Shown piece by piece: positions 39,820-53,613 of a DNA stretch of 64,000 nt. The notes under the pieces were generated by a model. That model was not told the origin of the DNA. It made no database searches and saw nothing but the letters and a program-made list of their open reading frames with translations. The translations under genes were made by a program, and so were the position numbers. Position 1 is the stretch's first letter. Each line of letters starts with the position of its first letter. The stretch spans positions 13,577,501 through 13,641,500 of the forward strand of contig JAEOAD010000052.1 in assembly GCA_036365145.1 (NCBI GenBank), read 5' to 3'. This DNA comes from Orientallactaga sibirica. Taxonomy: Eukaryota; Chordata; Mammalia; Rodentia; Dipodidae.

Positions 39820-40914
39820 TAAATATATCAAAACATGAAACGAAAGTTAAACCAGAGAATAAGACTTATGATCATGAGGGGGAATATCCGTGATCTATGA
39901 AATGAAGTTGTTGGTATCTAGATTTGCCCACTTCAGACAACAATAACTTCCACCCGCTTCACCTGCACATGAAACACGGCCAGACAGTAGTAGTAGGCAA
40001 TCAATTCAGCTCGCTAAGTCCCTGCTGGATGCCTGGTTTTCTTGAGAGAAGTATGAAAGCCCTCAAAGCTTAGAGCATGGCCAGACAACATGTGAATGAA
40101 TAACAGTATACCATGGCTAAACCATTCTTCCAGCTGTGTCTGTACACATAAATATATATTAATCTAATGCATATTAGAAATATTAATATATATTAGAGGT
40201 ATTAATGAAAACCCAAAGTTCTGGAGAAATTTTTACACCATCCAACAACAGCATTTTGGATTTACAGCACACAAATCATGTTTCACGGTATTTTGCTTCC
40301 TCCTCATTGGGAGTTCATTTTATCCTATACTCATTTCATCTCGTTTTACAGTGGAGGAGACAGGCTTGGGGAGGTTGTTCAGGTCACAGAGATGTCTAGT
40401 AATCCTGCTGGATCCTGGTCCCTGCAGGCATGATTAAATTGCCCCTTCTCCCCCACACCTTCAGCAGACTGCCTCCCAACTCATCAGGTACAGAGGTTAT
40501 GGAGTGAAATTCCTTCCCACCTTGTCAGTTGGCCGCCATTCTGGGCAGAACCCCCACCTCGGAACATATGTCACCAGCTGCCCCTCTGGACTTTGTGTTC
40601 AGGTTAACCTCTGTCTTTTCCACGTCTGCTCTCACCCTCTCTCCTGGCTGTCATCCTGCCAGGACATCTAGTCCTGAGGATATTTTAGCAGAGTCAATGA
40701 GCCACTGACCTTTCTAAATACCCTCAAAGATGGACACCTCAAAACTACAGCTCTTGTGTCACCTGTGTCCCAGCCTTCCGGGCCTCTCAGCTCGGTAGGA
40801 GGGCTTCCTTCTTCTAGGTGGACTTCATCAGCCAATTCACCTGGGGAGGGGAGTCAGGGAATTTCAACGACATTTAGGATAGTATGTTGTAATACTAATG
40901 GCATACACCCCCTC

Positions 40915-40941
40915 CACACACACACACACACACACACACAC
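40915..40941 (+). repeat. (AC)n microsatellite
   Basis: About 13 AC units. Confidence 0.95.
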
Positions 40942-41069
40942 TTACTTCAGGGTATTTTCTCTGAAGTATAGAACCTCCCTTTCAAAGGAGGTCATTTTAT
41001 ACACACACACATTTTCACTAGCTCTGGAGATAAACAGGGAAGGAACTAAAGCTTTTTACAAAGGGGTCA

Positions 41070-41205
41070 GGAGCCGGGCGCACGCCTTTACTCCCAGCAC
41101 TCAGGAGGCAGAGGTAGGAGGATCATTGTGAGTTCGAGGCCACCCTGACACTTCAGAGTGAATTCCAGGTTGGCCTGGGCTAGAGCGAGATCCTACCTCA
41201 AAGAA
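41070..41205 (+). mobile_element. B1-like SINE
   Basis: agccgggcgcacgcctttac, gaattccaggttggcctggg, gagatcctacctcaaagaaa. Its tail runs into the purine tract. Confidence 0.9.
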
Positions 41206-41372
41206 AGAAATAAAGAGAGAGAGGGGGAGGGAGGAAGAGAGGAGAGGAGAGGAGAGGAGAGGGGAGGGAGGAGGGAGAGGGAGGGGGAGGGGGGGAGGGG
41301 AGGGAGGGGAGGAAGGAAGGAAGGGAGGGGGAAGGGAGGGAGGGAGGGAGGAGGGACCGAGGAAAAAAACTG
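41206..41372 (+). repeat. G/A-rich polypurine tract
   Basis: About 165 bp of gaga, ggga and ggaa words with G runs, following the B1 tail. Potential for triplex or G-rich structure. Confidence 0.95.
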
Positions 41373-41904
41373 AAAGGGGTCAGAAGACAGCTGTTTTTTC
41401 TTCAACTCTTTTTACTGACAGATACTGGGCCAATGTGCTCTTCTGTGAAGTCCCCACTAATGAGTCTTTCCCCAGTTTGCAGTCTTCCCATTAATTCCAT
41501 TTCCCCAGACTTGTCTCTCATATTTTTTCCTTTTCCTTACACCTGTGGCAACTGTGCCTGCTTTTCTGTGACCACCTACTCTTTACTGTAAAGAGGGTCT
41601 AGTCGCCAGAATGACTGGTGCAGAGTGGTTTTGTGGTTGTCCTCATGGCAGGCAGCTCAGGATCTCCCTGGCTCCACAGAGAGCCCATCACATTCAAAGC
41701 TCTGTGACAGCTGTCCATAAAGTGATGGGATACAAAACATGGTCACCGCTAGAAGTCACCCAAATCGGATGGAAGTAGGAGGCAGTTAGTGAGAGCAAGC
41801 CACCCCTTGTAAGCCAGGCCTCCCTGCAGCAGACACAACAGGAGTCACGTGGTCTTTTAAGTTGGAAGAAATTTATTGGAAATAGATGACAAAATAGGTC
41901 ATTT

Positions 41905-42077
41905 TTTCCCCCTAAGTATTTTTATTTATTTGCAAAGGAATAAGAGAAAATGAGGGAGGGAATGGGTGCACCAGGGCCTCTTGCTATTGCAAATGAATTG
42001 GAGTTCTGGCTTTACTGTGGTAATCAAAGCCAGGCCTTCAGGCTTTGCAAAGCCACTGAGGCATCTTCTCCAGCCAA
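41905..42077 (-). mobile_element. tRNA-type SINE, partial
   Basis: Reverse: tatttttatttatttgcaaa, attgcaaatgaattggagtt, cactgaggcatcttctccag. Confidence 0.8.
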
Positions 42078-42091
42078 GACAAAGTAGTCTA

Positions 42092-42199
42092 ACCCCAGCA
42101 CTTGGGAAGCAGGGATAGGAGGATCACTGTGAGTTCTAGGACAGGCTGAGACTACATAGTGAAGTGCAGGTCAGCCTGGGCTAGAGTCCCTACGTCAAA

Positions 42200-42231
<32 letters not shown>

Positions 42232-42232
42232 A
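42092..42232 (+). mobile_element. B1-like SINE, 5'-shortened
   Basis: aaccccagcacttgggaagc, tgcaggtcagcctgggctag, then (caaaa)n tail. Confidence 0.85.
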
Positions 42233-42234
42233 GG

Positions 42235-42330
42235 AGGCAGGTGTGGTGGCGCACGCCTTTAATCTCAGCACCTGGGAGGCAGAGGCAGGAGGATCACCGT
42301 GAGTCCGAGGCCAGCCTGAGACTCCACAGA
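42235..42330 (+). mobile_element. B1-like SINE, 3'-truncated
   Basis: ggcaggtgtggtggcgcacg through agcctgagactcca. It stops abruptly there, about 175 bp before exon 29, at the edge of the GC-rich block. Confidence 0.88.
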
Positions 42331-42337
42331 AATTTAA

Positions 42338-43165
<828 letters not shown>

Positions 43166-43575
43166 ACACGATGGCTCCACCACCCACCAGACACCAAATG
43201 TCACCTTCATTTTGTGCCAACTTGTTTTGAAGTGCCACATTTAAAAAAAAAAAAAAGCTGTATTTTCAAAATGATGCTTTCAGAAAGGTTTCCAGCATGG
43301 GTTCATCCTATCCTTTCAAAAGAAGAAGGGAAAAAAGATATACCATAAAAAAAAAAAAAAATCAGTACAAGGCCCAGATCGGTTGCATAAGGTTTTCACG
43401 CATGGTCGTTGTATGCCCCCTTATGCTTCTTGTCTGTTGTGTGTGCTCTGCTTCCGTGTTGTCAGTCAGAACTAGCTGCTCAGGTGTGGGGGGGTCTCGG
43501 TGGTGGTGGGAGTCATGGATGGCCCCCTCACCTTGATGATGTGCACATGGACTATTCAAGGTGCGAGGGGACAGA

Positions 43576-43581
43576 AATAAA
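43576..43581 (+). terminator. ALK: ALK poly(A) signal AATAAA
   Basis: acagAAATAAAgcaattag, about 480 bases after the stop codon. Cleavage is expected 10-30 bases downstream, near 43595-43605. Position corresponds to the human signal as I recall it. Confidence 0.8.
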
Positions 43582-44563
43582 GCAATTAGTTGCAATGACT
43601 CAGCATGGGGAAAGATATTCTTTACTTGGAAGAGGAAAACTGAACTGAAACGTCCCCTACATGGTGGCTAGATGCTTGTAATTGTTTCGACTCATTGCCG
43701 ATTACTTAAAAAAAATGTCGTGAATAGTTGTGTAGTATAGAGAAAATATGTATACAGTCATCCAAACAAAATGCATACATCTCAAGTGTCTTGCATATCA
43801 TGAAATGCCAGTAAAAATCCAGAGATTCAAACACCCTGTTAATATGCCTCATGCCTTAAAACCTTCCTACTAAAATTAAACTGAGTGTGAGGTTTCCTAC
43901 TGGATTTAACTCAAGATTTAAATTATTTACTTTCAAATTTTCCACTAATTCAAATCTGACCATGTAGAAAGCAAAAATGTTCAGCAGCAGCGATACATAG
44001 CAGCGTGGAAATCGATCCATTTGTGAACGTGTATGTCCATACCTCTGAGGCCCAAACAAGCTCCTCCTGGTCACCATGGACTGAGCAGTGGGGAACAGAC
44101 CGTCCAGTGGTCTAGAATGAAGTATCTGTTCTGCTCCCCCCCCCCCAGCTTTCCTGCTCTCAATCATGTGACTTTGGCATACTGGGAACACAAGTGTGAT
44201 GAAATATTCACAGCATAATGTCTATAGTTACAGAATGCAGATTAAAACAAAGCATTTTTCCTCAAGGTGGCAGAGAGGAAAGGCATTAAGGAATATGCTT
44301 GGAGAGCTGAGGTTAACACTGACGTGTTAGAGTGGAAGTTCTGAACCTCCTTTTCACAGGTGAAATTTATTTCTATGAAATGGAATCGGGAACCCATTAA
44401 ATACACATGCTTATGCAATAATGGTTTTATCCGTAAGTCCTCATTTCCTTCTTTCTTTCTGCTTCTCTGTAGTCTCTGTCCTTGGTGGTAGCTGTGCTGA
44501 AGAATTTATTTAGGAGGAAAACATTTTTATTACTTGCTAGGTACAAGCATTCCCAAGCAAAAG

Positions 44564-44568
<5 letters not shown>

Positions 44569-44614
<46 letters not shown>
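44569..44614 (+). repeat. (GT)n microsatellite
   Basis: About 23 uninterrupted GT units. Confidence 0.96.
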
Positions 44615-44616
<2 letters not shown>

Positions 44617-45349
44617 GCACCTTTCCTCACTCCTTCTCAATTTTACCACATCAGAATGGTTTCTCCGAGAGTCAATGCATCCCACACCAATATCGGGCGA
44701 TTGTTCAGTCCCCTTGAGTCATTTACCTGGTCCTGGAGTTGGTTCTGAACATGTGAGGATGCACTAGCACCCCGGGGAATACTTTTCCTTAACTGCCAAG
44801 AATATTTCCACCAGATACATATATACATGAGGCTGACATATCAATGGCCCCACCAATGAATAACTGTATCACTCAAGTTCATGCCAGTCATGGTTCCAGT
44901 TTTGATGCAAAAGTAGTCACGTAATGAAAAGGCATTGTTGCAGCTCACAGCCCACCCAAAGAAATACCACTCTGAGAACTGCTCCCCTGGAGTATGACCG
45001 AGACGCTGTTGGTGGCTGAGGAGACAGCTCCATGTCCTACCAACAGTAACCAACAAAGCGGGCAAGGCGCCACACAGCTGAATAGCTAAGTCTTTGTTGT
45101 TGTCAACGGGGCGTGGGGAGGATCTAGCCCCTTGCCTCTCTAAGAAGTCCAAGTTCAGGTCGTGCCTTACTACCACTGAGCCTGACGTGTTGCTGTTCTC
45201 CAGCTGTCTTTACTGGGATCAACGTCCATGTACATGAGAGTCAACTCTTAAGAGCCTGTATTCATGGATAAGTAAATAAATAATGCCACCCTGAGCTATG
45301 ATGACCTCAAGATGTTTCATTGGCGCTGGTGGAACCCCTAGGTAGCAGT

Positions 45350-45620
45350 GTGATATTAATCTGGACTTCTGGCCACTGAATAATACTCCAGCCATATGGC
45401 TGCAGAATTATGTAGCTGCTGCAGACTCTGATAAATTAATTAACTCTGATAGCAAGTTCAACTTAGAATGTGAACAAGCACAATTAAGGGTTGCAAGAGC
45501 CATCCTAATTAAACCATAAGCTAGTATAACTATTTATAGCCCATGTCTATAAAGAAGGAATTTAAAGGTCACAACTGTTCTGCTGGGGAACCAGCAATTT
45601 GTGAGGAATAACTAACTTAG
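45350..45620. promoter_or_regulatory. Candidate non-coding regulatory element
   Basis: A repeat-free, AT-rich stretch with a perfect MEF2-type box ctatttatag (45530-45539), homeodomain-type aattaatta words (45434-45442) and ctaattaaac (45505-45514). This is a motif-based guess only. Confidence 0.25.
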
Positions 45621-47339
45621 TAATATGTGACATCACAAAATTGGAGCAAATCTGAAGAGAAAACCCCTTTTTTAAAAAGAGTATGTTCTATTTAAGCAGT
45701 TAAGACTAGCTGCTCTTCCACCAGACAGAGTATGAGTCCTGGCTACCCTGGAGTTACGTGGCCTGACGGCACTTCCAAAGTCAAAAGGACAGCAATAGAC
45801 CTGCCTTGCTGCCGTGAAAGAGGCCATACACTGTGTACAAGCACGCACACCCTTCCTACACCCTGGTAACCCCCAAAGTGCTGCGGGGTTGGGTGTGTGT
45901 CCTGTGCCCTGTCCCTGTCCTTAGGACCAGCCACACTTGTGTCAATTCCTCCAAGTCTCTGGGATCGTCCATTGGTGGCATGGTTTTATTTCATCCACCA
46001 CATTTAGTGACAGTCACAAGCATGCTACCAGAACCTTCTCCTTTTCTGCTAAAAAGAACAGAAAGAATAACCACACTTAGAATTAAGTTCTAAATGTCAA
46101 GAATAAGCATCAGAGAAAGTGAGCATTTTCACCAACTGAAGTAAACCTTTGTTAAAAACTAAACTAAAATAATCTCCCCAGAATACTTGGCAAACCCTAG
46201 GGCTATAAAATATTATGTTTGGAGATTAAGTTTATTCTAAACTGCAGGGGCTTTATATTCAAATTCACAGGGCACACCAGTAGGCAATTCTAATGAAAGG
46301 GCTATTTTAATAGATTTTCTCCAGTAATGTAGCAGGATTAAAATCCCTATGAGCTTTACATTGTGAACAACATGTATCTAAATTCAGACTACTCTAAATA
46401 TCCGGCTTCCCATGACAAGATTCGTGAAGCTGCATGAAGCGGGTTGGCAGTCTGTCTTTAGTTTATGACTTTGTAAATGACGCCCCAAAGAACCCACAAT
46501 CTGACTGCTAATTTCATGGCAGTAGATGGTTCCTCATGTCATGTGAGCGCACGAAAACAGACCAGTGTTCCCAAGTCCTCACATGATGCCCTGGCATGAT
46601 GAGGCTGGTAAAAAACAGACAGAAAGGCAGTTCCTGTGATTCTGTTGTCATCTGACATCCTGAAGCACGTATATTTAATTTTTATGCATTTTTGGGTACA
46701 AAGCTATAGATTAGCAAATTTGAAACACCTGAAAATTGTGACGGGAACAGGTTATCACACCCAACAGGCAGGGCAGGAGGGAAGGTCCATGACCAAAGGC
46801 AGCCATCTACAGCCATACTGCAACATTTGATGCATGTAAAACAAGCAGACCGTCCTCACATGCTGGCACTGCCTGTCTGACCTCAGAACACTGCAACAAC
46901 CAAAGCCTGTTTCCAGTGCCTTCCCTCAGCGCCTTTGTACACACCCTCAGGCTCTCCCCACTCCACTGGTCTACAAAGAAATAGGTCTCTCTGTAAGTAC
47001 TCACAATTATCTTCTTGTCTATCTCTACATGTGCCTCTGCTAGTCTCATTTCAACTGCTGTCAGTTAAAAGGGTAAAATCTTATTGAACTAACTCACATA
47101 AACCTTAGCAAGTAGGGTGTCAGCACTCCCTAAAATATGGCCATTGTGAGAGGCCAACTGCCGTCAGAGATGAATGCCAGATAAATAAAATTCCCAGTGA
47201 TGATCACTCTTCGGTTACTTTGGAAACGGTGAGCGGATGAGATAAGTTTAGAGACTGGGCATTTGGCTGCCATCACCTACCTCTGTGACTCAGGACAGGT
47301 GACTGGCATTTTCATTTTCCCAAGTTAAAAATGAAGGGA

Positions 47340-47446
47340 GCCAGCCATGGTGGCACACACTGCTAATCCCAGCACTTGAGAGGCTAAGGCAGTAAAATTA
47401 TGAATTCAAGGCCAGCATGGACCACATAGCAAAACCATCTCAAAAG
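47340..47446 (+). mobile_element. Old B1-like SINE
   Basis: agccagccatggtggcacac, caaggccagcatggaccaca, accatctcaaaa. Confidence 0.75.
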
Positions 47447-47447
47447 G

Positions 47448-47710
47448 TATGACTTCTTACAATGCAACTGCCCAGACAGAAACTGGCCTCGATATCCATG
47501 ACCTTGCAGTGCCTGGCAATACCTTCGCAAGACCCTCAAAATAGAAGAAAAGATGATGACATCAAATTAAAAGAGAGACTAATGGAGAGAGGGAGAAGAT
47601 ATGATGGAGACTGGAGTTCTAAAGTGGAATGGGGGAGGAGGGGAATATCATATGTTTTTTGTATGTAAGTATAGAAGGTGTCAATAAAAAAATTAATAAT
47701 TAAAAAAAGA
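47448..47710 (+). mobile_element. L1 3' end
   Basis: aagatgatgacatcaaatta, agagagactaatggagagag, agatatgatggagactggag and gtgtcaataaaaaaattaat are shared with the element ending at 55625. Rodent L1 3'UTR type. Confidence 0.75.
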
Positions 47711-47716
47711 AAAGGA

Positions 47717-47935
47717 GGACTGGAGAGATGGCTTAGCGGTTAAGGCACATGCCTGCAAAACCTAAGGATCCAGGTTCAATTCTCCATGTCCCTCGTAAGC
47801 CAGATCACATGGTGGCACATGTCTAGAGTTTGTTTGCAGTGGCTAGAGGCCCTGATGTGTCCATTCTCACTCTCTCTCTCTGTCTCTAATAAATAAATTA
47901 AAATAAATCTTTTAAAAAAAAGGAAAAGGAAAGGA
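47717..47935 (+). mobile_element. tRNA-type SINE, short form
   Basis: aggactggagagatggctta, caggttcaattctccatgtc, ctctgtctctaataaataaa. Confidence 0.93.
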
Positions 47936-50900
47936 AAAAAAGCCATAAAAATAAAGGATTTGCTCTCACAGGCCCCCTTAGCTACAAGGCATGCAATTCT
48001 ATAGGGCTTCACCTATGGTAAAACCCAACAGGCAGCCCGTAATCAGCAGGACATGATTTTGTATGTGACCTTGTCCCTGCCTACTAACTCACTGAAAGAC
48101 AAAGCCAGAGAATCCAGTGCTCAATCCCAGTGACACAAAGTACACGTCACCTGACAGAAAAGTAGACTGGAAGGTTTGTTCCATGCACTTTGTTCCTTCC
48201 CAATCAAAACTCTCCTGAACAAATCGTAAAGTCTATCACAGCAAAGGGAAGAGAGTGGGGATGGCTTCCTGCAAGGTGGGCAGGGCGCGAGCCACGTCTG
48301 TGTGGCGGCCACCACGCCCTCTGTGTCATGCTCCTTACAGCTCCTATTTGCTGCGACTGCGGCCCGATTTACCCAAGCAAAATCTGAAACTCAGTATGTG
48401 CTGAGATGCCTGCTGTCAATTTGTACCTCGGGTGCCCATTCCCAGAGAGGTGGCAACGCCCAGAATGGACGAGATGCTGAGATTGGGAGGTACTCCTCCA
48501 CAAATGTAATCTGGCTACCATGGGTAACCTGTCCTTTCACAGGAGCAGAGATAGTCCACTACCATTGGGTGGTTAACTTTGCCTGTTCTGAATGATATAG
48601 CTTTATCACAGATCTGGAGAGTGAGACTCCAAAAAGATAACCAATTCAAATATCCCACAGAGATAAGATTGTTAGGCCTACAGGTAAATTTCCTACAGCC
48701 TATTATATGATTCCCTGTGAATATACCAGTAAGCAGCTGGTGCTGGTGATAAAAGAAACAAGCTGAACATGACAGAGGATTTTCCTTTGTCACAATGGGA
48801 GCATAAAACGAGAGCACAAGAATCTCTGGCTAGCTGTGACTTCCCTAATGTCTATTCCCTTCAAGAAAAAAAAAAAAGCACGTGGGAGCATCACAGTATC
48901 TTTGCTGCTCTGCGTGATCTACTGGAATTGTTAGGAATCCACGTTCCCCGGCAGGTTTGGGGAAGGCTGACTGATCTATGGCTGTGCTCCGTCTTCCGCT
49001 CTCAAATGCTCTGTTTTGTTTATAAAGCAAAATGCTGCCCTTGATATGAGATTTGTTACGACTATTAAAACTTACTGTAAAGTCCACTCTGGGGAATTTT
49101 CCCCAAAGACTTGGGCTAGCAATGCCCGTCCTCAGGACAAGAACTATCAGGGGCCAATGTCACTAACAGTGTTGACTGGGGCTCACAATGGACTTTCGAA
49201 GTGCAGAAAGAATGCTAATGGCTTGAAGCTGTGCGTGTAATTCTAACATGATTCAGTTCATGTCAGTCTATTTGATTTGTTATGTGAAAAATAATGATTA
49301 GTTCAGTCTTCAGTGAGGCAAATCTTCTTTGCACAAAGCCATGAAGAGCACACTGAGGCTGGAACCGACAGCAGCTAACCTCACAAGACTGGCACTGGTC
49401 AAGAACAGGCAGCACTCAGACATTCAAACCTCTGTGATTTAGAAATGCCAAAAATTCAAATTCAGAACAGGACAGATAGATTTCTTAGGCTCCTTATTTT
49501 ATCCAGTTGAAACAGCGCTGAATAAATACCCACTCCTGAGACCAAACTTGGGGTATATATGCATGAAATTTTCTATATTGCACCAGACTCCTTTATCTGA
49601 AGTTGAGCCTGATTTGTGAGCATGCTGAAGATAATACTGGAGATCATTAAGGATGGGTTATATTCTATGCTACCAGCCTCAATGAAACACTTAGAACACC
49701 TTTACATGATTCAGAGTGCAGCCGTTCCTCAGCACACGCAGCCACACTTCCCACTGGAAAGGTACAGGAAGTAGGTGATGGGCTTGCTGATGGTTTGTCA
49801 CTGCAGAAACTCTATTCACTGGGGAACATCTTTAAAAGACTAAGAAGGAAGGCAGTTCCCCCGCCTCTTGGTGCTGCTCCCATCCAGGGAGAGCTATGTA
49901 ACAGAAAGACAGTTTCATTTCTATTAAACATAATGAAACTATACTAATTCTGGTTAGCATGTGCCCACCTACTCTAATTGTATGGCGCTTTTGTCCTGTG
50001 GTACAAGGAGCATTCACAAGAATTCTGATAGAAAATTTTCTTCTGTATGCAAAGACAACATAGACCACTGTAATAAAATCCTGATATGTCCCACAAGGTT
50101 ATGTTGGTCAGCCCACTCACTAGCTTTGTTGGGAATGCCTACTGTATATGCAAGCAGCTTCTGTGAGCTCTTGGTAAAAGCCTATGTACGAAGGGATATT
50201 AACAAATAACTACTCAAATGTGTGCTAATTTTGTATGAATTGTGTACTTATAAGTGTGGTGAAGCGAAGAGCATGGAGAAGTTTCTTAAATAAATTCTGT
50301 TGTCTTGCAAGGCGATGACATATGCATCTCTAAGTCAACCACTTAGATAATAAATATCCAGTGAACAATTAAAGTTACTACATTCTGCTTCTCAATTTAA
50401 ATGATTCCTGACACGCTCTGCTTCTAGCCATTGTTTGATATTATTTAAATAATATGAGCACACCATCTAAATAGATAGCCTCAAAATCAAACTCTAAAAT
50501 GAAAATATTTAGGACCACAGACCGATGTCATGTACACTTAAGAAGGATCCCAGTTCACTTTCTCTCCATCACAGCACACATAAGGTTCTCCAAAGTCCTG
50601 CTCTATCAAAATGGAAACTCGGCGTCAGCCCCAGCAAAGCAGACAGGCAGCATCTTAGCAACCATGTACCATGCTCTCTCCCTTTCCTCTCTCTCCCACC
50701 AGTATCTTTTCATCCCATGCCTTTCTCTCTTCCAGGGAAAAGCTGGGCAGAATGCCATATTTAAACTCTTCTTGTTCTCTTTCCTCCCTTATCTAGTCCC
50801 ATGACCCATCACCTAGCTTCTCAAGGTCAGCTCTCTGGTGCTGGTTAGGCAATATTGGTATTTCAACCATCAACAGCCCTCAGTGCCTCGGCTCCCTCCA

Positions 50901-51291
50901 TAGGCATTCCTGAGCACTTACCAAGGACAATGAGTCTAAGATGAGCAACGCAGTCAAAGCCCAGCCCTCCACCCAGCACAGTTACATCCGAGTGAGGGGG
51001 TGGGCGCCGAGGAGCAGAGCGACAGAAGCACAGGCTCACACCAAAGTACACCCTCTCGGCCTACCTTCAGAACCACTTGTACCCAAACATTTTTGAACTC
51101 TTAAAATAGGGTTCTTTTTTTTCTAAATTCAGTGTTTCAACCTTATCTAGTTAAATGAAATCCAACCCGTGTAAAGAAAGGTAAGCAGCCTTACAAGGCT
51201 TTACAAATACCTAAGTGACTGCTCACCAAAAAATCCTGAAGAAGGTAGGTGAAGTGGGAATGTTTGTCATTGATAAAAAGCACAAGACAGG

Positions 51292-51515
51292 AGCTGCAGA
51301 GATGGCTCAGTGGTTAAGGCACTTGCCTGCAAAGCCAAAGGACCCAAGTTTGATTCCTCAGGACTCACGTGTACCAGATGCACAAGGTGGTGCATGCATC
51401 TGGAGTTCATTTGCAGTGACTAGAGATTCTGACATGCCCATTCTCTCTCCTCTCCCTCCCCCTTTCTCTGCCTCTTTTTATCTCTCTCTCTCAAATAAAT
51501 AAATAATTTTTTTTT
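51292..51515 (+). mobile_element. tRNA-type SINE with 15-bp TSD
   Basis: Perfect TSD aaagcacaagacagg at 51277-51291 and 51516-51530. Body: agctgcagagatggctcagt, aagtttgattcctcaggact. Confidence 0.96.
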
Positions 51516-51689
51516 AAAGCACAAGACAGGGAAGACTCTTTATGTGGACAGCACTAATCCAAGCTAGTGGTGTGGTGGTGGTGGGAGCGGGGTCAGAGCT
51601 CAGAGCACACAAACCCTGAGTCACTGAGAAAGGAGAGCTGCAGATAGGGTAAATGACACGATACCATTCCAAAACCAAACAGCTTCCCT

Positions 51690-51695
51690 TTTATT
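51690..51695 (-). terminator. CLIP4: Candidate CLIP4 poly(A) signal
   Basis: AATAAA on the - strand, about 1.9 kb after the stop codon. One of several possible signals. Confidence 0.4.
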
Positions 51696-53144
51696 TATAT
51701 TCAAGAAGTGAACTGGAGTGACATTTAATAAACAAAGCACAAATGAAAACACCTAATTTGCATATATCATATATGTAAGCAAACAAGTTACATGGATCTA
51801 ATAATCCTGACCTAAATATGAAGATAACAATTGGTTCTTTTACCTCCCGAGTAAGTTCAGTGATGTCGTTACTGTTTCTAACATACAACGTTTTGTATTG
51901 AACAGGATGAACTATAGACACTCAAGTTCAATATATTTATGGATTTCATGTTAAGGTATAAATAGAGATTTTATACAAAATAAGTTCACTTTTGAATTGC
52001 AGCAGTCATTTTCTTCAATCAATAAAAATATTCCTTGATTATAAACCACCCTTAGTTTGCAAATGTATTTCAGGAAAATAACTCTATTTGAAATATGACA
52101 CTTTTAAAAAAAAGGCAACAAAGTGACAGAATTTAGATTTAAAATAGTATATTGCAAAATAGTTGAGCATATAATATTTCTAAGCACAGAGCAAGTTCCA
52201 TTCTGAAGGATAATTTTAATCTCATAGAGCAAACATCCAATATTTCTATGGTAGTTTTAAGTCTACACATTTACAATAAAGAATAAGTCTTTACACATAT
52301 AGAGCACAAACTTCAATACACAGCCACAAGACAAATGCTGGCTTCGCAAGTGCTCACGAAGGAGAATAAAAGCACTAGTATGTTCGGCAGCTCTGCGACA
52401 GGCTCAGACAAATGGGAACGTGCAACGGGAGACACCAGCCCAGCTCCATGAGCAACAACTCAGCGCAAAGCCCAGAAACCACGAACATTGAATGAGTGAC
52501 TAATATGTTCTTCTAATACATCATATTTGCATTCTTCTGTTAGGAACTTTAAAAACTGCTTCCATATCCCAGGATGAAAGGATGGCAAATTCTCCAAAAA
52601 GATGAAAGTGCTTTATAGTTAAAAGTGCTTCGCATGAGTTTTAGATACCTCCGAGAAAGAAGTGCAAAAAAAAAAAAAACAAAAAAAACCTGACTTGAGT
52701 TCATCAGCCTTAATTATAGTCCTTTTGTAGTTTACAAAGGGCACTGAGGCACAAGCTCATGCTTAGTCGGTTAACCAACTAGTTATGGGCCCTAGTAAGA
52801 CAAACTCCACTCATATTTGGCAACAGGCCAAGTAATATAAAATATAAAAATACACCAGTATCTGCCACTGCTCTCTTAGGGTACTTTGTAGTAAATAAAG
52901 CACCAATGGAAAAAAAAAGACTAAAAAGACATTTGGACAGAATAAAAGGCCATGTGAAGATTATGTTAACCAAAGCAACAAAAGCCTTCACATTGATGGC
53001 ACTATGAAACTCACACTGTGTGCACAATGGAAACAGAATGAGCAAAGCGGTGATCAGTCCATCACCTAGTGGCACATCCTTTCTCTGAGGCCCAGAACTT
53101 TCTCCAGACCTGAAGTTTTAAAAGCCTTTAAAAGAGCTTATTTC

Positions 53145-53297
53145 TTAAAATATTTATTTATTATTGTTATTTTTTGGTTTTTTTGAGGTAGGGTCTCACT
53201 CTAGCCCAGGCTGACCTGGAATTCACTATTTAGTCTCAGGCTGGCCTCAAACTCACAGAAATCCTCCTACCTCTGCCTCCCAAGTGCTGGGATTATT
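53145..53297 (-). mobile_element. B1-like SINE in CLIP4 3'UTR
   Basis: Reverse on +: gaggtagggtctcactctag through tcccaagtgctgggatta, truncated at its 5' end. In sense with CLIP4. Confidence 0.85.
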
Positions 53298-53400
53298 TAT
53301 TTTATTTGCAATGACAGATGATGGGGGGAGGGGAATGGGCACACCAGGGTCTCTTGCCACAGCAAACAATCCAGATGCATGCACCACTTTGTGTGCCTAT
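53298..53400 (-). mobile_element. tRNA-type SINE fragment
   Basis: ttatttgcaatgacagatga, ccagggtctcttgccacagc, ccagatgcatgcaccacttt. Only the 3' half is present. Confidence 0.7.
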
Positions 53401-53560
53401 AAAAGTGCTTATTTATAAATTATTTTCAAATGAATCACAATCACTAGATCTCATATTTGTGGCATTGGAGTCTGAATTGTTATGTTTTTTGAAATAACTA
53501 TATGCTACATTTCAAGTTTTAAATAGCAGTTAAATAAAATAAGCCTTTTGCCATGGAGAT

Positions 53561-53561
<1 letters not shown>

Positions 53562-53589
<28 letters not shown>
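53562..53589 (-). repeat. (GU)n in the CLIP4 3'UTR
   Basis: (AC)14 on +, which is UG repeats in the CLIP4 transcript, starting about 24 bases after the stop codon. Confidence 0.93.
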
Positions 53590-53593
<4 letters not shown>

Positions 53594-53613
53594 CAATATC
53601 TCGGAAGGTTAAC

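Larger units (their letters stand above)
43606..51680. other. Intergenic region between ALK and CLIP4 3' ends
   Basis: About 8 kb, mostly unique and AT-rich, with few SINEs compared with the ALK introns. It contains a GT repeat, an old B1, an L1 3' end with a tRNA-type SINE (47.4-47.9 kb) and a tRNA-type SINE with TSD (51292-51515). No gene is recognisable. Short open frames here show no protein signature. Confidence 0.8.
51681..53613 (-). other. CLIP4: Probable CLIP4 3'UTR
   Basis: Runs on the - strand from the CLIP4 stop codon to an AATAAA (tttatt on +, 51690-51695). AU-rich sequence with few interruptions. It contains a UG repeat just after the stop (53562-53589), a B1-like SINE in sense and a partial tRNA-type SINE. 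The exact end is uncertain; other AATAAA words occur closer to the stop. Confidence 0.5.

Noticed and set aside
41206..41372. Possible promoter GC-box cluster.
   Set aside because: It is a purine-only tract following a SINE tail, without CpGs or start-site features.
43856..44191. Minus-strand 111-codon open frame downstream of ALK.
   Set aside because: No similarity to a known protein and it lies in intergenic AT-rich sequence. Length is compatible with chance.
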